Source of the DNA: Apophysomyces variabilis
Taxonomy: Eukaryota > Mucoromycota > Mucoromycetes > Mucorales > Mucoraceae
Length of the DNA stretch: 64,000 nucleotides
NCBI GenBank assembly: GCA_002749535.1
Contig: MZZL01000020.1
Span: 1 to 64,000, forward strand
Direction of reading: 5' to 3'
In this document: one piece after another, positions 32,660-44,060 of the stretch
Position numbering within the stretch: the stretch's first letter is position 1
Layout of the letters: each line of letters starts with the position of its first letter
Notes under the pieces: model-generated
Databases searched by the model: none
What the model saw: only the letters and a program-made list of their open reading frames with translations
What the model was told of the DNA's origin: nothing
Made by a program: the position numbers and the translations under genes

Positions 32660-33753
32660 TTTAACGTGGCGGTTGGACCCAAAACAAATTTGGGACACCT
32701 GCGGCAACAACTCAAAGAACTTACCAAAAAATTCGAGTACATTGAAAATGAAAGAAAAAACCCAGGTATTGAAACGAAAATTCGACAGGACGAATCGAAG
32801 TGCAAAAGTGTATTTGTGATGATCTGCAACACCAATTACGCGTAATAAAGGAAAAGCATGAAGAGAAGGTGAAATATTTAAACCAGAAAGCCCAAAATTC
32901 CCAGGAGCATTCAGAGAGGCTAGAAAAGCAACAAAAAGAGAAAGCAAATAGACCGCAAAAAGACAAGCAGACCAATAAAGTAGAAATGGTTAGAAAAAGG
33001 AGACTAAACGGGTTGGAAAAGGAAAACAGCTAGATGGCGGGTCGCAAGGAGCGTGACAAAGGAGTCATGGAGCATTAGAGAAGCTTAGAAATCAAGAAAA
33101 GCGAGCAAAAAGCAATCATGAGGCAAAAAAAAACAAAGGGTAGAACCAGGATGTTATCGCCGACCTCCCCAACGAATTGATGGAGGCACAAGCTGAGCGT
33201 GAAGCACGAAAAAAGAGCGCTAAAGAGCAACATGATGTGAAGGACATAAAATATTTACGGCTTGATGCACTACAGGACAGAGATAAGTAGGAGAAATGCT
33301 TGGAAGCCTGAAAGAAGAGTTGGGAACTGAACGAGAAGCAAGAGGCAAGAGCGCTAAAATCCAAGAGCCGTATGGATGAGGAGATGTATGAATGGATTGA
33401 CATACTGCAGAAAGGGGGATCGAATCATAAAGGATACGTGGAATTAATGAACAAGAAGATCTTTATGCAGATTGAAGTAATGCGAGAAATGCAACTACAT
33501 GACCGGAGAAACACGGAAAAATATATTTGAACGTCTGAGGGAAGAGATAGGGTATAAAGAAAATCTAGCAGAAGGAAACATGTTATCTATTGCTGAGATC
33601 AATAACGCTTTGACTATTTCTGCAGTTAATGAAGCTTCCGTCCATCTAAAATATTGTTCATTCCTTACATGGAAGCATATGGGCTTCATATCTATTTTGG
33701 GGCGGTACCTTATATTCTTATCAACATTTTCTTATCTTTTCTACCGGAAGTAA
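32660..33753 (+). pseudogene. Broken coiled-coil protein, relative of the 44-52 kb array
   Basis: Successive frames read heptad-rich, Lys/Glu-rich sequence: LRQQLKELTKKFEYIENERK near 32695, QLRVIKEKHEEKVKYLNQK at 32835-32890, and EEKEKANRPQ-like repeats to 33033. Then there are many shifts and stops, and finally an open frame at 33499-33753 with ERLREEIGYKENLAEGN and a hydrophobic end (MGFISILGRYLIFLSTFSYL). The plan, a long coiled coil and then a hydrophobic C-terminus, matches the intact genes at 44061 and 51619. It lies between GTPase genes 3 and 4, so the two families are interleaved. Confidence 0.6.
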
Positions 33754-34187
33754 GGAGATATCAAAAGAAAGGAATGGGAAGGAAGGGAAAGGCTTGTTCA
33801 GTTCGCAACATTTTAGACTCGGTTAACTAGTTCAATTTCTTTGTTTTTAGTCATTTCATGCAGGCAAGATCTGCGCTCAGCTAAAATGCTATCATTGCAT
33901 AGAAACCGATAACTTCCACTTTTGATTACATTGCGAAACGTGTAACAGTATTGCTCGAAAATTTCTCTTTCTGCTTCTGATTACAAGTACAGATACTATA
34001 GAACTTGATTAAGTGGGCAGCGTCATACCATTCACTTGGCTTAAACAACTGCGAGAATACTGGTAGTCAGTGTTTTGTACTATGGGAGTATATCAAGCAA
34101 TTCCTTTTATTGAGGCAGAAACCTTCGACCTTAGGGGTAAGTTCAATTTATTACAGTCCACTGTCGGATAACAGTCATAATAGTCTA
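33754..34187. other. Intergenic, nothing recognised
   Basis: Short AT-rich gap, probably the 3' flank of the minus-strand GTPase gene 4. Confidence 0.45.
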
Positions 34188-34973
34188 TTACATCCTTTCG
34201 ATTTGCTCCCCAGCGAGAGCATACAACACGGCCATAGTTAAACCAAGCGCTGCCCTTAAAGCGGGTTTTTTAGCCCGGCGGACGAAACGTGTCATACGCG
34301 TCTCCCTATTGGAGCCTTCTGTACCCGTCGTGATGGTTCTCACTGCGTTAGGTTTGATTTTAACAGTATCCATCTTTCGCAACAGTTCTATCAGATCAAG
34401 TTGGATTAACCTGAAGCTATCTCTTGCATTCTGGGAGGTGTAATCATCTATTCCAGGTGGTAAATTGGCTTCCTTAATCTTCATAACATATCTGGGATCA
34501 AAGATATTGCCATATCGATTGTATCTTTCGCAGGTCTCGGCCATCGTTTCATCATTAACACGGTCGATATCAGATACTGCAACCTTATTTACCACAAGCG
34601 CCAGTTTGACATTTCTTGGAACCGCATCATGAATTTTCTTTGCAAAATATGATACTCTGGTATCGTCCCGGCCACTCTCGTCTCTGACTACAACCAGTAT
34701 CTTGAACTCGCCTCCCATTTGCAATGCTCTTACAATCTCATCCGCATTTTCCTGCATTCTAATGCTGTCATTTTCCACCAAGCCGGGTGTGTCGATTACT
34801 CTGTAATTGACGCCGTCCAGTTCCACTAAACCCGTCTGGATTTGTCTGGTCACACCATGGCCATCTCGGCTTCTGCTGGCAAAAAAATCACACCCGAGAG
34901 CCTTACAGATATAACTCTTGCCAGATCCTGTATTTCCCAGCAGTACTAGGTTAACTACTCCACTTCCGGTCAT
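34188..34973 (-). CDS. AIG1/GIMAP-like P-loop GTPase, gene 4
   Basis: Intact 261-residue frame. The P-loop GNTGSGKS is at 13-20, GVTRQIQT near 40-47, DTPG at 61-64, RDESGRDD at 97-104 and VNK at 128-130, again without the Asp of NKxD. The GTPase core is close to genes 2 and 3, but the C-terminal part differs. The DYSVWEDIVKW block is replaced by a basic stretch (GSNRETRMTRFVRRAKKPAL) followed by a hydrophobic helix (AALGLTMAVLYALAGE). The variable tail on a fixed core suggests the C-terminus sets partner or membrane choice; that is inference. The proximal upstream region (to about 35507) is a diverged copy of the other promoters, while the distal part is identical to the arms. Confidence 0.85.
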   Translation of the reverse strand: MTGSGVVNLVLLGNTGSGKSYICKALGCDFFASRSRDGHGVTRQIQTGLVELDGVNYRVIDTPGLVENDSIRMQENADEIVRALQMGGEFKILVVVRDESGRDDTRVSYFAKKIHDAVPRNVKLALVVNKVAVSDIDRVNDETMAETCERYNRYGNIFDPRYVMKIKEANLPPGIDDYTSQNARDSFRLIQLDLIELLRKMDTVKIKPNAVRTITTGTEGSNRETRMTRFVRRAKKPALRAALGLTMAVLYALAGEQIERM

Positions 34974-35174
34974 TTTTCTATGTTTCGAGATTTATCCGAC
35001 TTTGGGACTTTTGATAGAGAAGTACGAGAAAAATGCTAAACTGTAAAGTGTTAGCACAAATTTAAATCACTATTCCCAATAATAGTATATAGCATCGACG
35101 GAGGAGTAAAGCAAGGAATATGCTTACCGATAAGAAGAAAAGGAAATATATTGATTAAACTAAGCTTTTTACAG

Positions 35175-35182
35175 TATTTATA
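35175..35182 (-). promoter_or_regulatory. TATAAATA box of AIG1-like gene 4
   Basis: TATTTATA on the plus strand, about 202 bases before the ATG at 34973, the same distance as in the paralogues. Confidence 0.55.
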
Positions 35183-35507
35183 ATGTTGATTAATGCAATG
35201 ACTTAGAGCAGCCTAATGAATGTACAGTAGCTTGTCATTGGGCTTTATAATGTCACCGGTAAATATCCTCCCCGTCATGGTTATGCCTAACCTAAAATCA
35301 TGTTTATGCACGTTTTGTGTGCATAAGAAACAAATCAGGATATCAAACCATAAAAGCATTTCTTTCCGTCAATACAGTCGCATTAAATGAATTCTCACCG
35401 GGTTTGTAGACTTCGCCGAATTACATATGGATATCTCGTAAGTGAAGACATACGACCTATGAGAAAACTTCCAACAATTCTGATGATCCCTACAAACCTA
35501 GTTACAA

Positions 35508-36720
35508 GTGTTTAGACACATTGAATGTTTCTACAGACAAGCAAAGAAACTACGAAACGAGCTGCAGACATTGGCAACACCAGACCTTTCAGGCTTAGAC
35601 TTGATTCGAATATTGATTAAAGGTAGCCGAGGTTCTCAGAATCCACCAGATGACACTTAAAAGGAGCCATAGAAGAAGTCTTACATTGCGTAAACTCTAT
35701 TAGGTTTTCCACCGATTTTCACAGACGGCTTAGATGATATTCCCATAGTGCGCATGCATAGCAATCTAAATAATCTTGGATTAAGCTCATCATGCAGGTT
35801 TTGTATCTCAACGACATAGAATCATCACTAACACATGACCATATGGCTATGCACCGCACAGATATCCATTTCGCTGTTAACATGTTTGCTCCAAACTCAG
35901 TCTAACATTGACATATGGTCCCAATTTTGATATTTCACGACTTTACCAGATACAGTGGAAGAAAGTTACATTCCACCATTAGTCCACGCACAAAACATAC
36001 GTAAGCAAGATCCCTTCTTAATTCATAGTGTACCTTATCGCTCTTTTTCCCAAGAAAACCAACACTGTGGGAAAGAATCTTCAAACAATTCTCAATCTTA
36101 ACCTTTTTCAACGGAGTTTTTCAGATATTCAAGATAATGCCCCCCCAGAGAAACCAAACATTGAATGCATATACAGACGACAAAGCTACCAAATGTAAAA
36201 TATTGGGCTATATGTGAATCAGCTGACACAATAACGGAACCACCAAGGCTTGGTCTAACCAATTAGTAAGGCAAAAAAATTACGTGACATAGCGAGAAGC
36301 AGAGCATCTAGGGGTTAATCTAGAAGCGGATAGTGTATAATATAAGCTATGATTACTTTAAAAAAGGCAAAGACACATGTGCTCCCAGTTATAAGTGTGT
36401 ACTGTCAGCTGCGGGTTGGCATTGTGGCTCAATGTTTGTGTTTTTCCGCAATGATCTAAATGTTGTGTAACTTACTGATATTTGTGTTATTCCGGGGAAA
36501 GCAAGAAAGAAGTCTTATGGTTCCAATTGATAACAGATCTCTAAAAACAAGTCTGTAGCAGCTTTAAAATTTTTCACTGCATCAATAAACGCTACTGACT
36601 CGGTGAGAACGCAGTATAGCGGTACTTTTATTCAAGGCATTTCCAAGGTGAACTGTTACGAACAGTGTAATTTTCTTTTTATTGTTGATTGAGACTGGTT
36701 ATAACTGGCTGACCCGTCTT
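35508..36720. repeat. Third copy of the AIG1 upstream block (distal part)
   Basis: Direct copy of 20586-21798 (offset 14922), identical in the stretches compared. To its left, 35000-35507 is related to the arms but clearly diverged, so identity starts abruptly at GTGTTTAGACAC. It ends at the N at 36721. Confidence 0.85.
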
Positions 36721-36960
36721 NTTGTGTTATTCCGGGGAAAGCAAGAAAGAAGTCTTATGGTTCCAATTGATAACAGATCTCTAAAAACAAGTCTGTAGCA
36801 GCTTTAAAATTTTTCACTGCATCAATAAACGCTACGGACTCGGTGAGAACGAAGTATAGCGGTACTTTTATTCAAGGCATTTCCAAGGTGAACTGTTACG
36901 AACAGTGTAATTTTCTTTTTATTGTTGATTGAGACTGGTTATAACTGGCTGACCCGTCTT
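36482..36960. repeat. 239-base exact-type duplication around a single N
   Basis: 36482-36720 and 36722-36960 are the same 239 bases except for about two substitutions (CTACTGACT versus CTACGGACT; CGCAGTATA versus CGAAGTATA), with a single N at 36721 between them. After the second copy the sequence continues as it does beyond 21798. This looks like two overlapping contig ends joined by a gap rather than a true tandem repeat. Confidence 0.85.
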
Positions 36961-39445
36961 GAAAAAGACACAGATTCTTACATTCTGGATGTCCTTAACG
37001 TCATTTTATTTATTCTGTATGTGGCCCAGGGCAACTTTAGTTCTCAAAAGGAAAGGGAGGGGGAAATCTGAGTAGCGTTTTACACTTTCTGAACTTCATA
37101 AAACATTGATCTATTTAGGAGACACTGTAATTCCTAACGAAAATTTCTATCCTGGTAGTAGAATTTGAGCAAAGCAAAATTGGTTGAGAAATTGAGGTCT
37201 GAAGTTGCGGCAACTTCATAGGAACCATCCTTATGATATCCTAAGTTTCAAGGCTTAGATGCAGAACAGCGCCCAATGAAAAAAGTTTTAGTCTAAGTAG
37301 CAAATTTACAGTTTTCCTTTGGGTATATTATAAGTCTGGTTACATGCTTCAGCAAAGAAAAGTTGCCAATTAAAAGTTTTTTACGATGGTGCCTTTCGTA
37401 GACTTTAAACTTTGTGACAAGATCACCGTTTGCGTAGATTCCTCAGATATCAAAGGTTTGACATTTTAACGAGTGCCATATAACGGTAACAACTGACCTT
37501 TCTTTTCGGAATTGTTTCTGCGTTAGCAATGCCATTGAAGAGTACTAGCTTTCAGTACTTTCTTGTAAAGGAGGTTACTGTTTTACCCGCTGCTCCAATC
37601 TGAGAGTCAACTGCAACCGTATCAGATTAGGTCACTTTAACCTAATTGTATGGAGTGATTGATCATCAGTATCCAGGTTCCGGTACTCAAAATGCCCGTG
37701 TGATATGGCAGTTATTTAGCAAAATTACTTACGCAACGTTGCTTTTGTATATTATAGGCTCGTTCAAATGGCTACGTTAGGTGTCTACAATTGAAAAGCT
37801 TTATAAAGAACAATAATTGCGAAGGACTAAGCTTAGGTACTCATGCAGTGTTAAGTTTAACTGCAATCCGTTTATGGCAGGCATAACGTAAGTAGCCCTC
37901 GTGTAACTTAGCCAAGGTCTATAGGGACTGTGTCGATGCATTTTGCTTGCCTTTCAGCTTTATAGATTAGGGAGCGTCTTATGGTAAGCACGGAGCTTGC
38001 AATATCCTATGATGCATTAATATAAGAATTAAGCAAAACACAAAGACTTGATACTTCCATCCTCATTAGCTTGATTTGCAAGACATTTTTGGAAAGGGGA
38101 AGTAAGATTGGCAACGTAGTAGTTGAATTGGGTAGATGTGAACTTCGACAAAACCATGCGGTACATGGCAGATGCTGCAAGCCCATGGTGTACGTGTCAA
38201 TGACATATCGATGACAAGAAGACGATGAAGATAAGCATCTTGCTTGATCAGCCAGCTGAGCATTTATCTCATATCAAAGCCAAGCTTGACATAGAGAAGG
38301 CACCAATATTCTTTGCACCATGTGGCTTTATTTCACAAACAAACAAGCTCAAACTGTTTGAACCATGGCTTCACAAATCCCAGCCAAGAGGCTTCGAAGA
38401 TCATTGTTTCGCAGGAGAGGTTTCTAGCTATCGATTGGTCCACACTTAGCTAAATATCGGAAAATTTCGTTTAAAAAAGCGTCAAGACAGTACTACGCAA
38501 AGGTATCTTCAACGGTGGGAGGATCAGAGGGTATTGTGGATGGAAGTTGTGGAGTCAATCGAATATGGTGCAGACGGCGAGAGAACCCATACGGTCATTC
38601 TTCTTAGCAGCACAGATGACATCGGTTCTTGATATCCATTGGTGATGTATGCTTTTTCATAGCCAGATAGCTTGACCATAGATATTCCTTATCAAGAACC
38701 GGCAATTCAGGCATCCGTCAGAGATATCAGATCCTTGAGAAATGCTCTTATTAAGGATTGACAGAACACTCGTCTACTCGTCTCCCTTGCTGAAGGCGAA
38801 AAAATAGAAATATCAGCTTTTTTTTGAATATCTGATTTATTCAAACAATAAATGAATATTTTCCTTTGGTTTTATTTCGTCCGTATGGTTCATTAATCAT
38901 TGTATGCACATAAACGGAATATTTCTTCGACACGTCATGTTAAGGAGAACAATGACATGCTATGCATCGTACTCCTTTATATGAAAAAGATATACCACTG
39001 TGCTTCTTCTAGTGTAGGATATCAACCACCAAATTTGAGAAGTTTTATTTAGTTAAATCACTTATCGGGCTGTCGCAACAAGTAGTGAGCGTCACTGTGT
39101 TCTCAGCGAAGAGATTGTTACGTGCACTGCACTTGAGCTACCCTTTTCTGAACGAAAGTTAGCAAGTCTTGTCAAGTACTCCGTATTCACTGTTATAAAG
39201 TGAAACCAGCCATATCAACCTGAACAAGCGGGTTGCCCAAATGTGTCCTGAACCATATCCTATCCCTAGCAGCTCAAATTGGTACACACTAACAGACACC
39301 ACGCAATTGCCTGCACACAGCGCCAAAGCCACCCTTTCCGGTAGCAACTGAGCGAAGCATTCTCCGACTAGCTTCACTCAGTACAAAGGGCGTCACATAC
39401 CACTTTTTTTATCTTTTTCTCCAAACCAACTTGTAGATCTGATCG
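36961..39445. other. Intergenic, one coding-like remnant
   Basis: 36961-37025 continues the AIG1 upstream block. Around 38225-38650 the plus strand has protein-like frames (QPAEHLSHIKAKLDIEKAP; QRYLQRWEDQRVLWMEVVES) broken by stops, which I cannot assign and which may be old element sequence. The rest shows nothing. Confidence 0.4.
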
Positions 39446-40305
39446 ATGGCCACACCACAGAAAAGAAGAACACAGCGAGTCGGCAAGAAGAACACCCGAA
39501 AGAATGCCAACAAGCACTTGAAGAAAGTGGTGATCAAGGTATGAAACAAGCATGACGAAGCTTCATGAATTAGAACAAACATGTCAAAGACAAAGAGACT
39601 GATCCCGAGAAAAATTTCCACCTATAGAGTAACAAGATTATTCGAGACAACTGGGATAAAAAACAGACACTCAAGCAGAAGTGAGTTGAAAGAAATTATT
39701 TATATGACTTGTTATGGATCAACTTATCTTGTGTCCCCAAAATTATCAGTTACGAGCGTCTTGGTCTACTAACCTCGTTAAATGGTGTCTCGGGCGGCCG
39801 GGAAAAATTGATGCCGCCGAAAAAGGAGGAAGCAATGGACACAGAGGAAGGCGAGGAGCTTAAAGAATTGACAGAAGAAGAAATTGAAAAAGTGAAGAAA
39901 TCTCTGAGACCTGGTGAAGGTTTGATTCAACGTGATGATGAAGGCAACGTGATCCGTGTGATTGTTGGTGAACGTAAGACCCATGATGAAATCCTGGATG
40001 AAGAATTTCCTCCAGTAGAAGCGAAGACAGATGTGGTTCGAGGTAACAGAAAAAGAAAAGTACTCCAAAGGAGACATGGTTATTGAACCGAAATATCTCC
40101 CTTTGTAGAACTTGAAGCCCGTGCAGCCTGTGCTATTAAACGTGAGCGACATCAGACCGAATATGAAAAGGACTGGATAGCACAGTTGATTGCCAAACAT
40201 GGCGATGATTATGAAGCCATGTTCTGGGATAAGCAACTCAACATATACCAGCAAACAGCAAATCAATTGAGGAGAAAGTGCGAAAAATATAAAAAGGATC
40301 ATTAG
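39446..40305 (+). CDS. NOP16: NOP16, 60S ribosome biogenesis protein
   Basis: Four exons (39446-39538, 39628-39680, 39750-40042, 40109-40305) with canonical introns give 211 residues. Family marks in order are a basic start (KRRTQRVGKKNTRKNANKH), DNWDKKQTLKQNYERLGLL, and the central GEGLIQRDDEGNVIRVIVGE. The C-terminal block KHGDDYEAMFWDKQLNIYQQ is followed by a basic end. NOP16 is a nucleolar protein needed for assembly of the large ribosomal subunit. The length fits (yeast is about 230 residues, human about 180). It is intact and is a core gene lying between the GTPase region and the coiled-coil array. The exon borders keep frame at every junction. Confidence 0.93.
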
Positions 40306-40635
40306 AGAACTGAAACAATTTTCAATCATCCCGTATCATCAAAAAACACATTTTTCTTTCTTTGTAATTTCATTCACCTTGTTACATTTGTTCTCTTATT
40401 TTTCTTTTTCTTCCCTGTTATCTCCTGAGGCAATGCATTCTGTTTAATAAATAGCCGACTAGTTCATCAAGGTTTATTTTGTTGGCTTTAGATCATCATG
40501 GCTATACATACATCCATGACATATAACAACGAAGAAATCGTGTGTTTATTTGCTACAGTATTACGGGCAAGGGATTTTTCATTAATTCACTGATTTTCCC
40601 TGCAATATTAAATGGCCGACAGAAATTAGGTTCTT
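40306..40635. other. Intergenic between NOP16 and the coiled-coil remnant
   Basis: AT-rich 3' flank of NOP16 with T-runs; nothing else seen. Confidence 0.5.
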
Positions 40636-40985
40636 GGTCCTAAAGGACTATATGCAGGATGCCCTCGACAATATTATTGATCCTGTCAGCGATTTTTTTT
40701 GGCTTTTTTCTCTCTTCTTTTTTATACTCTCTCGAACAACGGTTGGCTCTTCTCTCAGCTTCAAGTTGCTTTCGGAGCTTGTCTTCTTCTTTTTCATGTC
40801 TTTTGCTCTCTTCCTTGTGCTGCTTTTTCAATTTTTTTAATAAAATCTTGCTCTTTTGGCGTCTCTGTTATGAACTATTTCCGGTTGCTCCTTATTGATA
40901 TGTTTTTGCAATTTTAATGTTGATTGTTCGAGCTTAGGTATTCTTACTGCTTGTTTTCGAGATGAAGACGGGACATCAAGATTCT
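40636..40985 (-). pseudogene. Broken short coiled-coil gene
   Basis: The minus strand reads VPSSSRKQAVRIPKLEQS and QHINKEQ-like sequence to a stop near 40845. In a shifted frame it then reads KKQHKEESKRHEKEEDKLRK and QLEAERRANRCSREYKKEER down to about 40640. Together they look like a single charged helical protein broken by a frameshift at an A-run. The upstream DNA at 41078-41103 holds the same GGAACAAxCAGTAA motif that precedes the intact array genes at 45393 and 52549, which supports membership in the family. Confidence 0.5.
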
Positions 40986-41077
40986 AATTTGCTTATATAT
41001 ATCATACGCATTTAGCTTCATTGTCTGACATTAAGGTTATGCAGGAAATGCGAAGTTTTTCAGTGGCGTGATAAAGC

Positions 41078-41103
41078 GCATGGAACAAACAGTAATACTT
41101 GCA
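41078..41103 (-). promoter_or_regulatory. Shared upstream motif, copy 1
   Basis: TGGAACAAACAGTAATACTT, matching the motif upstream of the coiled-coil genes at 45257 and 52425. It lies about 100 bases beyond the start of the broken gene at 40636-40985. Confidence 0.5.
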
Positions 41104-42117
41104 TCAAGGCTTGATTAACGTGCGAATTTGGTCCATCGGTTTCGCGTCGTTGAGTTTCTGACGCGTAGAATTACAATGCATGACCTTCCGCACTGTATAA
41201 ATTTCCAGTAAAAACAAGCTACAGCTTGTTATAAGAGAAAAAAAAAGTTATGCGTATACCACGCTGCAGATCACGGATCGGCACGAACGAAGGCAAATAA
41301 AATCTGTTATCATAGCAATGTTATAGATATCCATATTCACTCGTACTCGTTCCATTGATGTAGAATATTTAAAAGTGATTTTAAAAGACACGTCTTTATT
41401 TAACTGTGCTAAACTGAGTGTACTAAAGTAATGCACAAAGTAACAGAAGAAGGGAGTAGACAAAGTTTGACAACAAAAGAAAGTTTGTTTCAAGGAGTGC
41501 AATTCCTTTGATCAAGACAGCATTGCCATTTTTAAGACAGTTCTTTTTTCTTTTCTCCAGAACTAAATTCAATTCTTGGCATTGGTTAATGGGAAAGGTT
41601 ATTATAAGAATCCATTGCCTTTCTTTGGTTGCTCTGCAGAATCAAGTAATGACACTTATGTACAAGCGATGATGGAGAAATGAGACGAATTACACAAACG
41701 AATACGAACGACAGAATATTCATTTACTGTTCGAATGAGGCCTGAATATTTGAAGGAGTGATCCTGATAGCATTCGGCCAACATTTGCCCATTGCCTACC
41801 AATGGCCGACTTGACCTGGCCAAGCTTGAACATGCAAAGTAAGCACAATCACAAAGAAAACGCTATGGAATTGGAACGTTTGACCACGACCTTCTTTTAT
41901 AATGCTGCGTCTTTCTACATTCCCAAGATCACAGGTCGGGATCATTTTTTATAACTTGGTACAAGAGTACAGGATTCCGGCTGAATGCTTATTTTGCTGG
42001 AGGTTGAAGCAGTGCGCGTAAACAGTGAGGACATGTCATAGAGCCAAATGTAAATCGATCTCATGTTGTAACAGCAACGTAAACAAAGTAACGAAACCGA
42101 AATTCGCACGGCACAAA
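41104..42117. other. Intergenic, nothing firmly recognised
   Basis: Protein-like words occur at 41760-41945 (ADLTWPSLNMQSKHNHKENA) but without a family pattern or clear start. No other feature was seen. Confidence 0.35.
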
Positions 42118-42352
42118 GATGGGTCAAACAGCACGACAAAGGCGCCCTGACAGTATCCTAAAAGAGCATCAGAAGACTGCTCGCCCACATCTTCTCAACG
42201 AGGAACGTACAAAGGTCATTCTAAATAATATTGATGGGAACCATTAGCCGTCTTTGAACAGGCAATGGAGCAACTGAGGCAGCTGTTGACAGGGCTCAAG
42301 GTATCCCAAAACACTATCTATCATTTACTCAAGGTGCAAGCAAAGGGACCGT
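42118..42352 (+). pseudogene. Tc1-like transposase N-terminal fragment
   Basis: Reads AQRWVKQHDK, then in other frames 'SILKEHQKTARPHLLNEERT', KVILNNIDGN, and 'VFEQAMEQLRQLLTGLKVSQ'. This matches the helix-turn-helix part of the decayed transposase at 1238-2265 (YEKDPDSIF.., VLEQFMEKLLQIFEGL). No DDE core follows, so this is a 5' fragment only. Confidence 0.65.
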
Positions 42353-42482
42353 AACTGGACACTATCTTCTGTGCCATTCGTCAAGCGTCCTTACCAACGA
42401 TCATAAATGCCGACCATATACAATATTTACATATTGCGACTATGACAAGGGCACGGACAACAGTGGCAAGGTCGCGTCACTG

Positions 42483-42755
42483 TTGCTCAAGACAGTTGCG
42501 ACCAGCGTAATCACGCAAGCGTCGCCAACTCTCAAGAAAAAACATGTAGAAGACTACCTGCGACACTGCAGCGACGTCGAGATCAAGAACGCGTGTGAAG
42601 CAATCCTCACGCAATTTTCTGGAAATTGCAACGACGTCGAGATCCTCAGCAATGAGGCTCTGGACAAGGAGCTTAAGAAGATGACTGCTGTAGTGACTTC
42701 CTATGTCACAAAAGCAAATGTTACCGTGGTTGATTACCGTTTTGCATGTGTTTGA
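42483..42755 (+). CDS. Small open frame, unknown
   Basis: A 90-residue frame with helical character (PTLKKKHVEDYLRHCSDVEI, then LDKELKKMTAVVTSYVTK). It follows the transposase fragment directly and has no family pattern. It could be decayed element sequence or a small gene; evidence for a gene is weak. Confidence 0.2.
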   Translation: MLKTVATSVITQASPTLKKKHVEDYLRHCSDVEIKNACEAILTQFSGNCNDVEILSNEALDKELKKMTAVVTSYVTKANVTVVDYRFACV

Positions 42756-44060
42756 CAAAGCAAACAGGTAGTACTGAAACCATGAACGCGTTTGCTTTAA
42801 ATAAATCATTACTTTCGTTCAGTTGTATCTATAGTATAGTATTCTAGGTTTTATATGTACACAATTTATACCCTTCCCCTCCCACACATCCAGTGGCGAT
42901 GAGATTTAACGCACCAGAGAGATGAAGTAGTCGTTTAGTCTCAAAGCGGGAAAAAGTTAAAGCCCTGGTTTTCGAACGGTTAGCTCATTTAAGCCTTTAT
43001 GGTAATGTTATGGCTCATTTGCAGTGCTTTGCATCCCAAGATACGTATACAACTGATCTTTCCGAACGAGCTAACGAGTCCTGCACAACCTTTGATCCGT
43101 CAATATATCGTATGGAGTACAATGTACAGTCCAGAGCCATCATTATATTCGCACTTTTTTGTTTAGACATTCAACGTAAATGGAGGATCCAATCCCACTG
43201 CGTATTGCGCTTGCAGAACCTATAACCAGCAGAGGAAGAAAAGGAACAAGGATGATGTTCCGAAATTAGTGTATATACCTCTATGAATCCTGAAAAGGTG
43301 TTACAGCTATGTATCTGATTCGCCAGCAGTGAATAATGCCGTTTACTCTTTACAGAGCGATATCCTCAGCCTTATGGGCAGAAGTATTGTTAATTATCAA
43401 AAAAAAAAGATATCCCATCATGTGCTAATAATTATAGGTTTCATCCATCATCACCTTCATAAATGACCTGCTAATGTATAGAAAGTCACAACACTGCTAA
43501 ATTTACCATGCTTAATGTTACCCTTAAGACGGACAACTAGGTTAAAAAATCTGATGGCAAACACAAACAACTGCTGTAGCACGATGGACCAACGGGACAA
43601 TTTGGTTGATATCAAAGCAAGATGCACTATGTCAATGTCTTCACAATAGTTTTGACTTGACAGTGCGACAGACTTGTGTGCTACCGGCGTTTCAGAAATG
43701 GGCACATACTTTTAGTCCCTTCATGATATTGAGATACTGGATGATGATATTAAACATCATTTTTCAAATAATGGGCACCTCTCTGTTGGTTGCTATGATT
43801 CTATGGAGATTTTCTGTGTTTTTATTTATCATTCTTACGCGATTGTTCACTCTTCTCTTTTCGTCAGGATTTTGTTCACTTAATACGATATTGGCAGCCG
43901 GGTAATATCTATACATTACAACCGTTGTGATATTCAGTAGGATAAAACCAATTATTGAGTTGTTGAAAAACCGTTCCTCTGACACAATAGGATGCCCATA
44001 CTGATGAACATAAAAACTCTGTTGGAATTAACCGAGAGCAATCGTATTTATTTTTCGTTT
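42756..44060. other. Intergenic; right part duplicated at 47.0-47.4 kb
   Basis: No gene supported. 43720-43990 is a diverged copy of 47100-47360 (shared words such as ATTGAGATACTGGATG versus ATTGAAATATTGAATA, GATTGTT..CTTCT, and TACGATATTGGCAGCCGG versus TACGATATTTGCAGCCGG). Both lie 3' of minus-strand coiled-coil genes, so genes and flanks were duplicated together. Confidence 0.55.
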
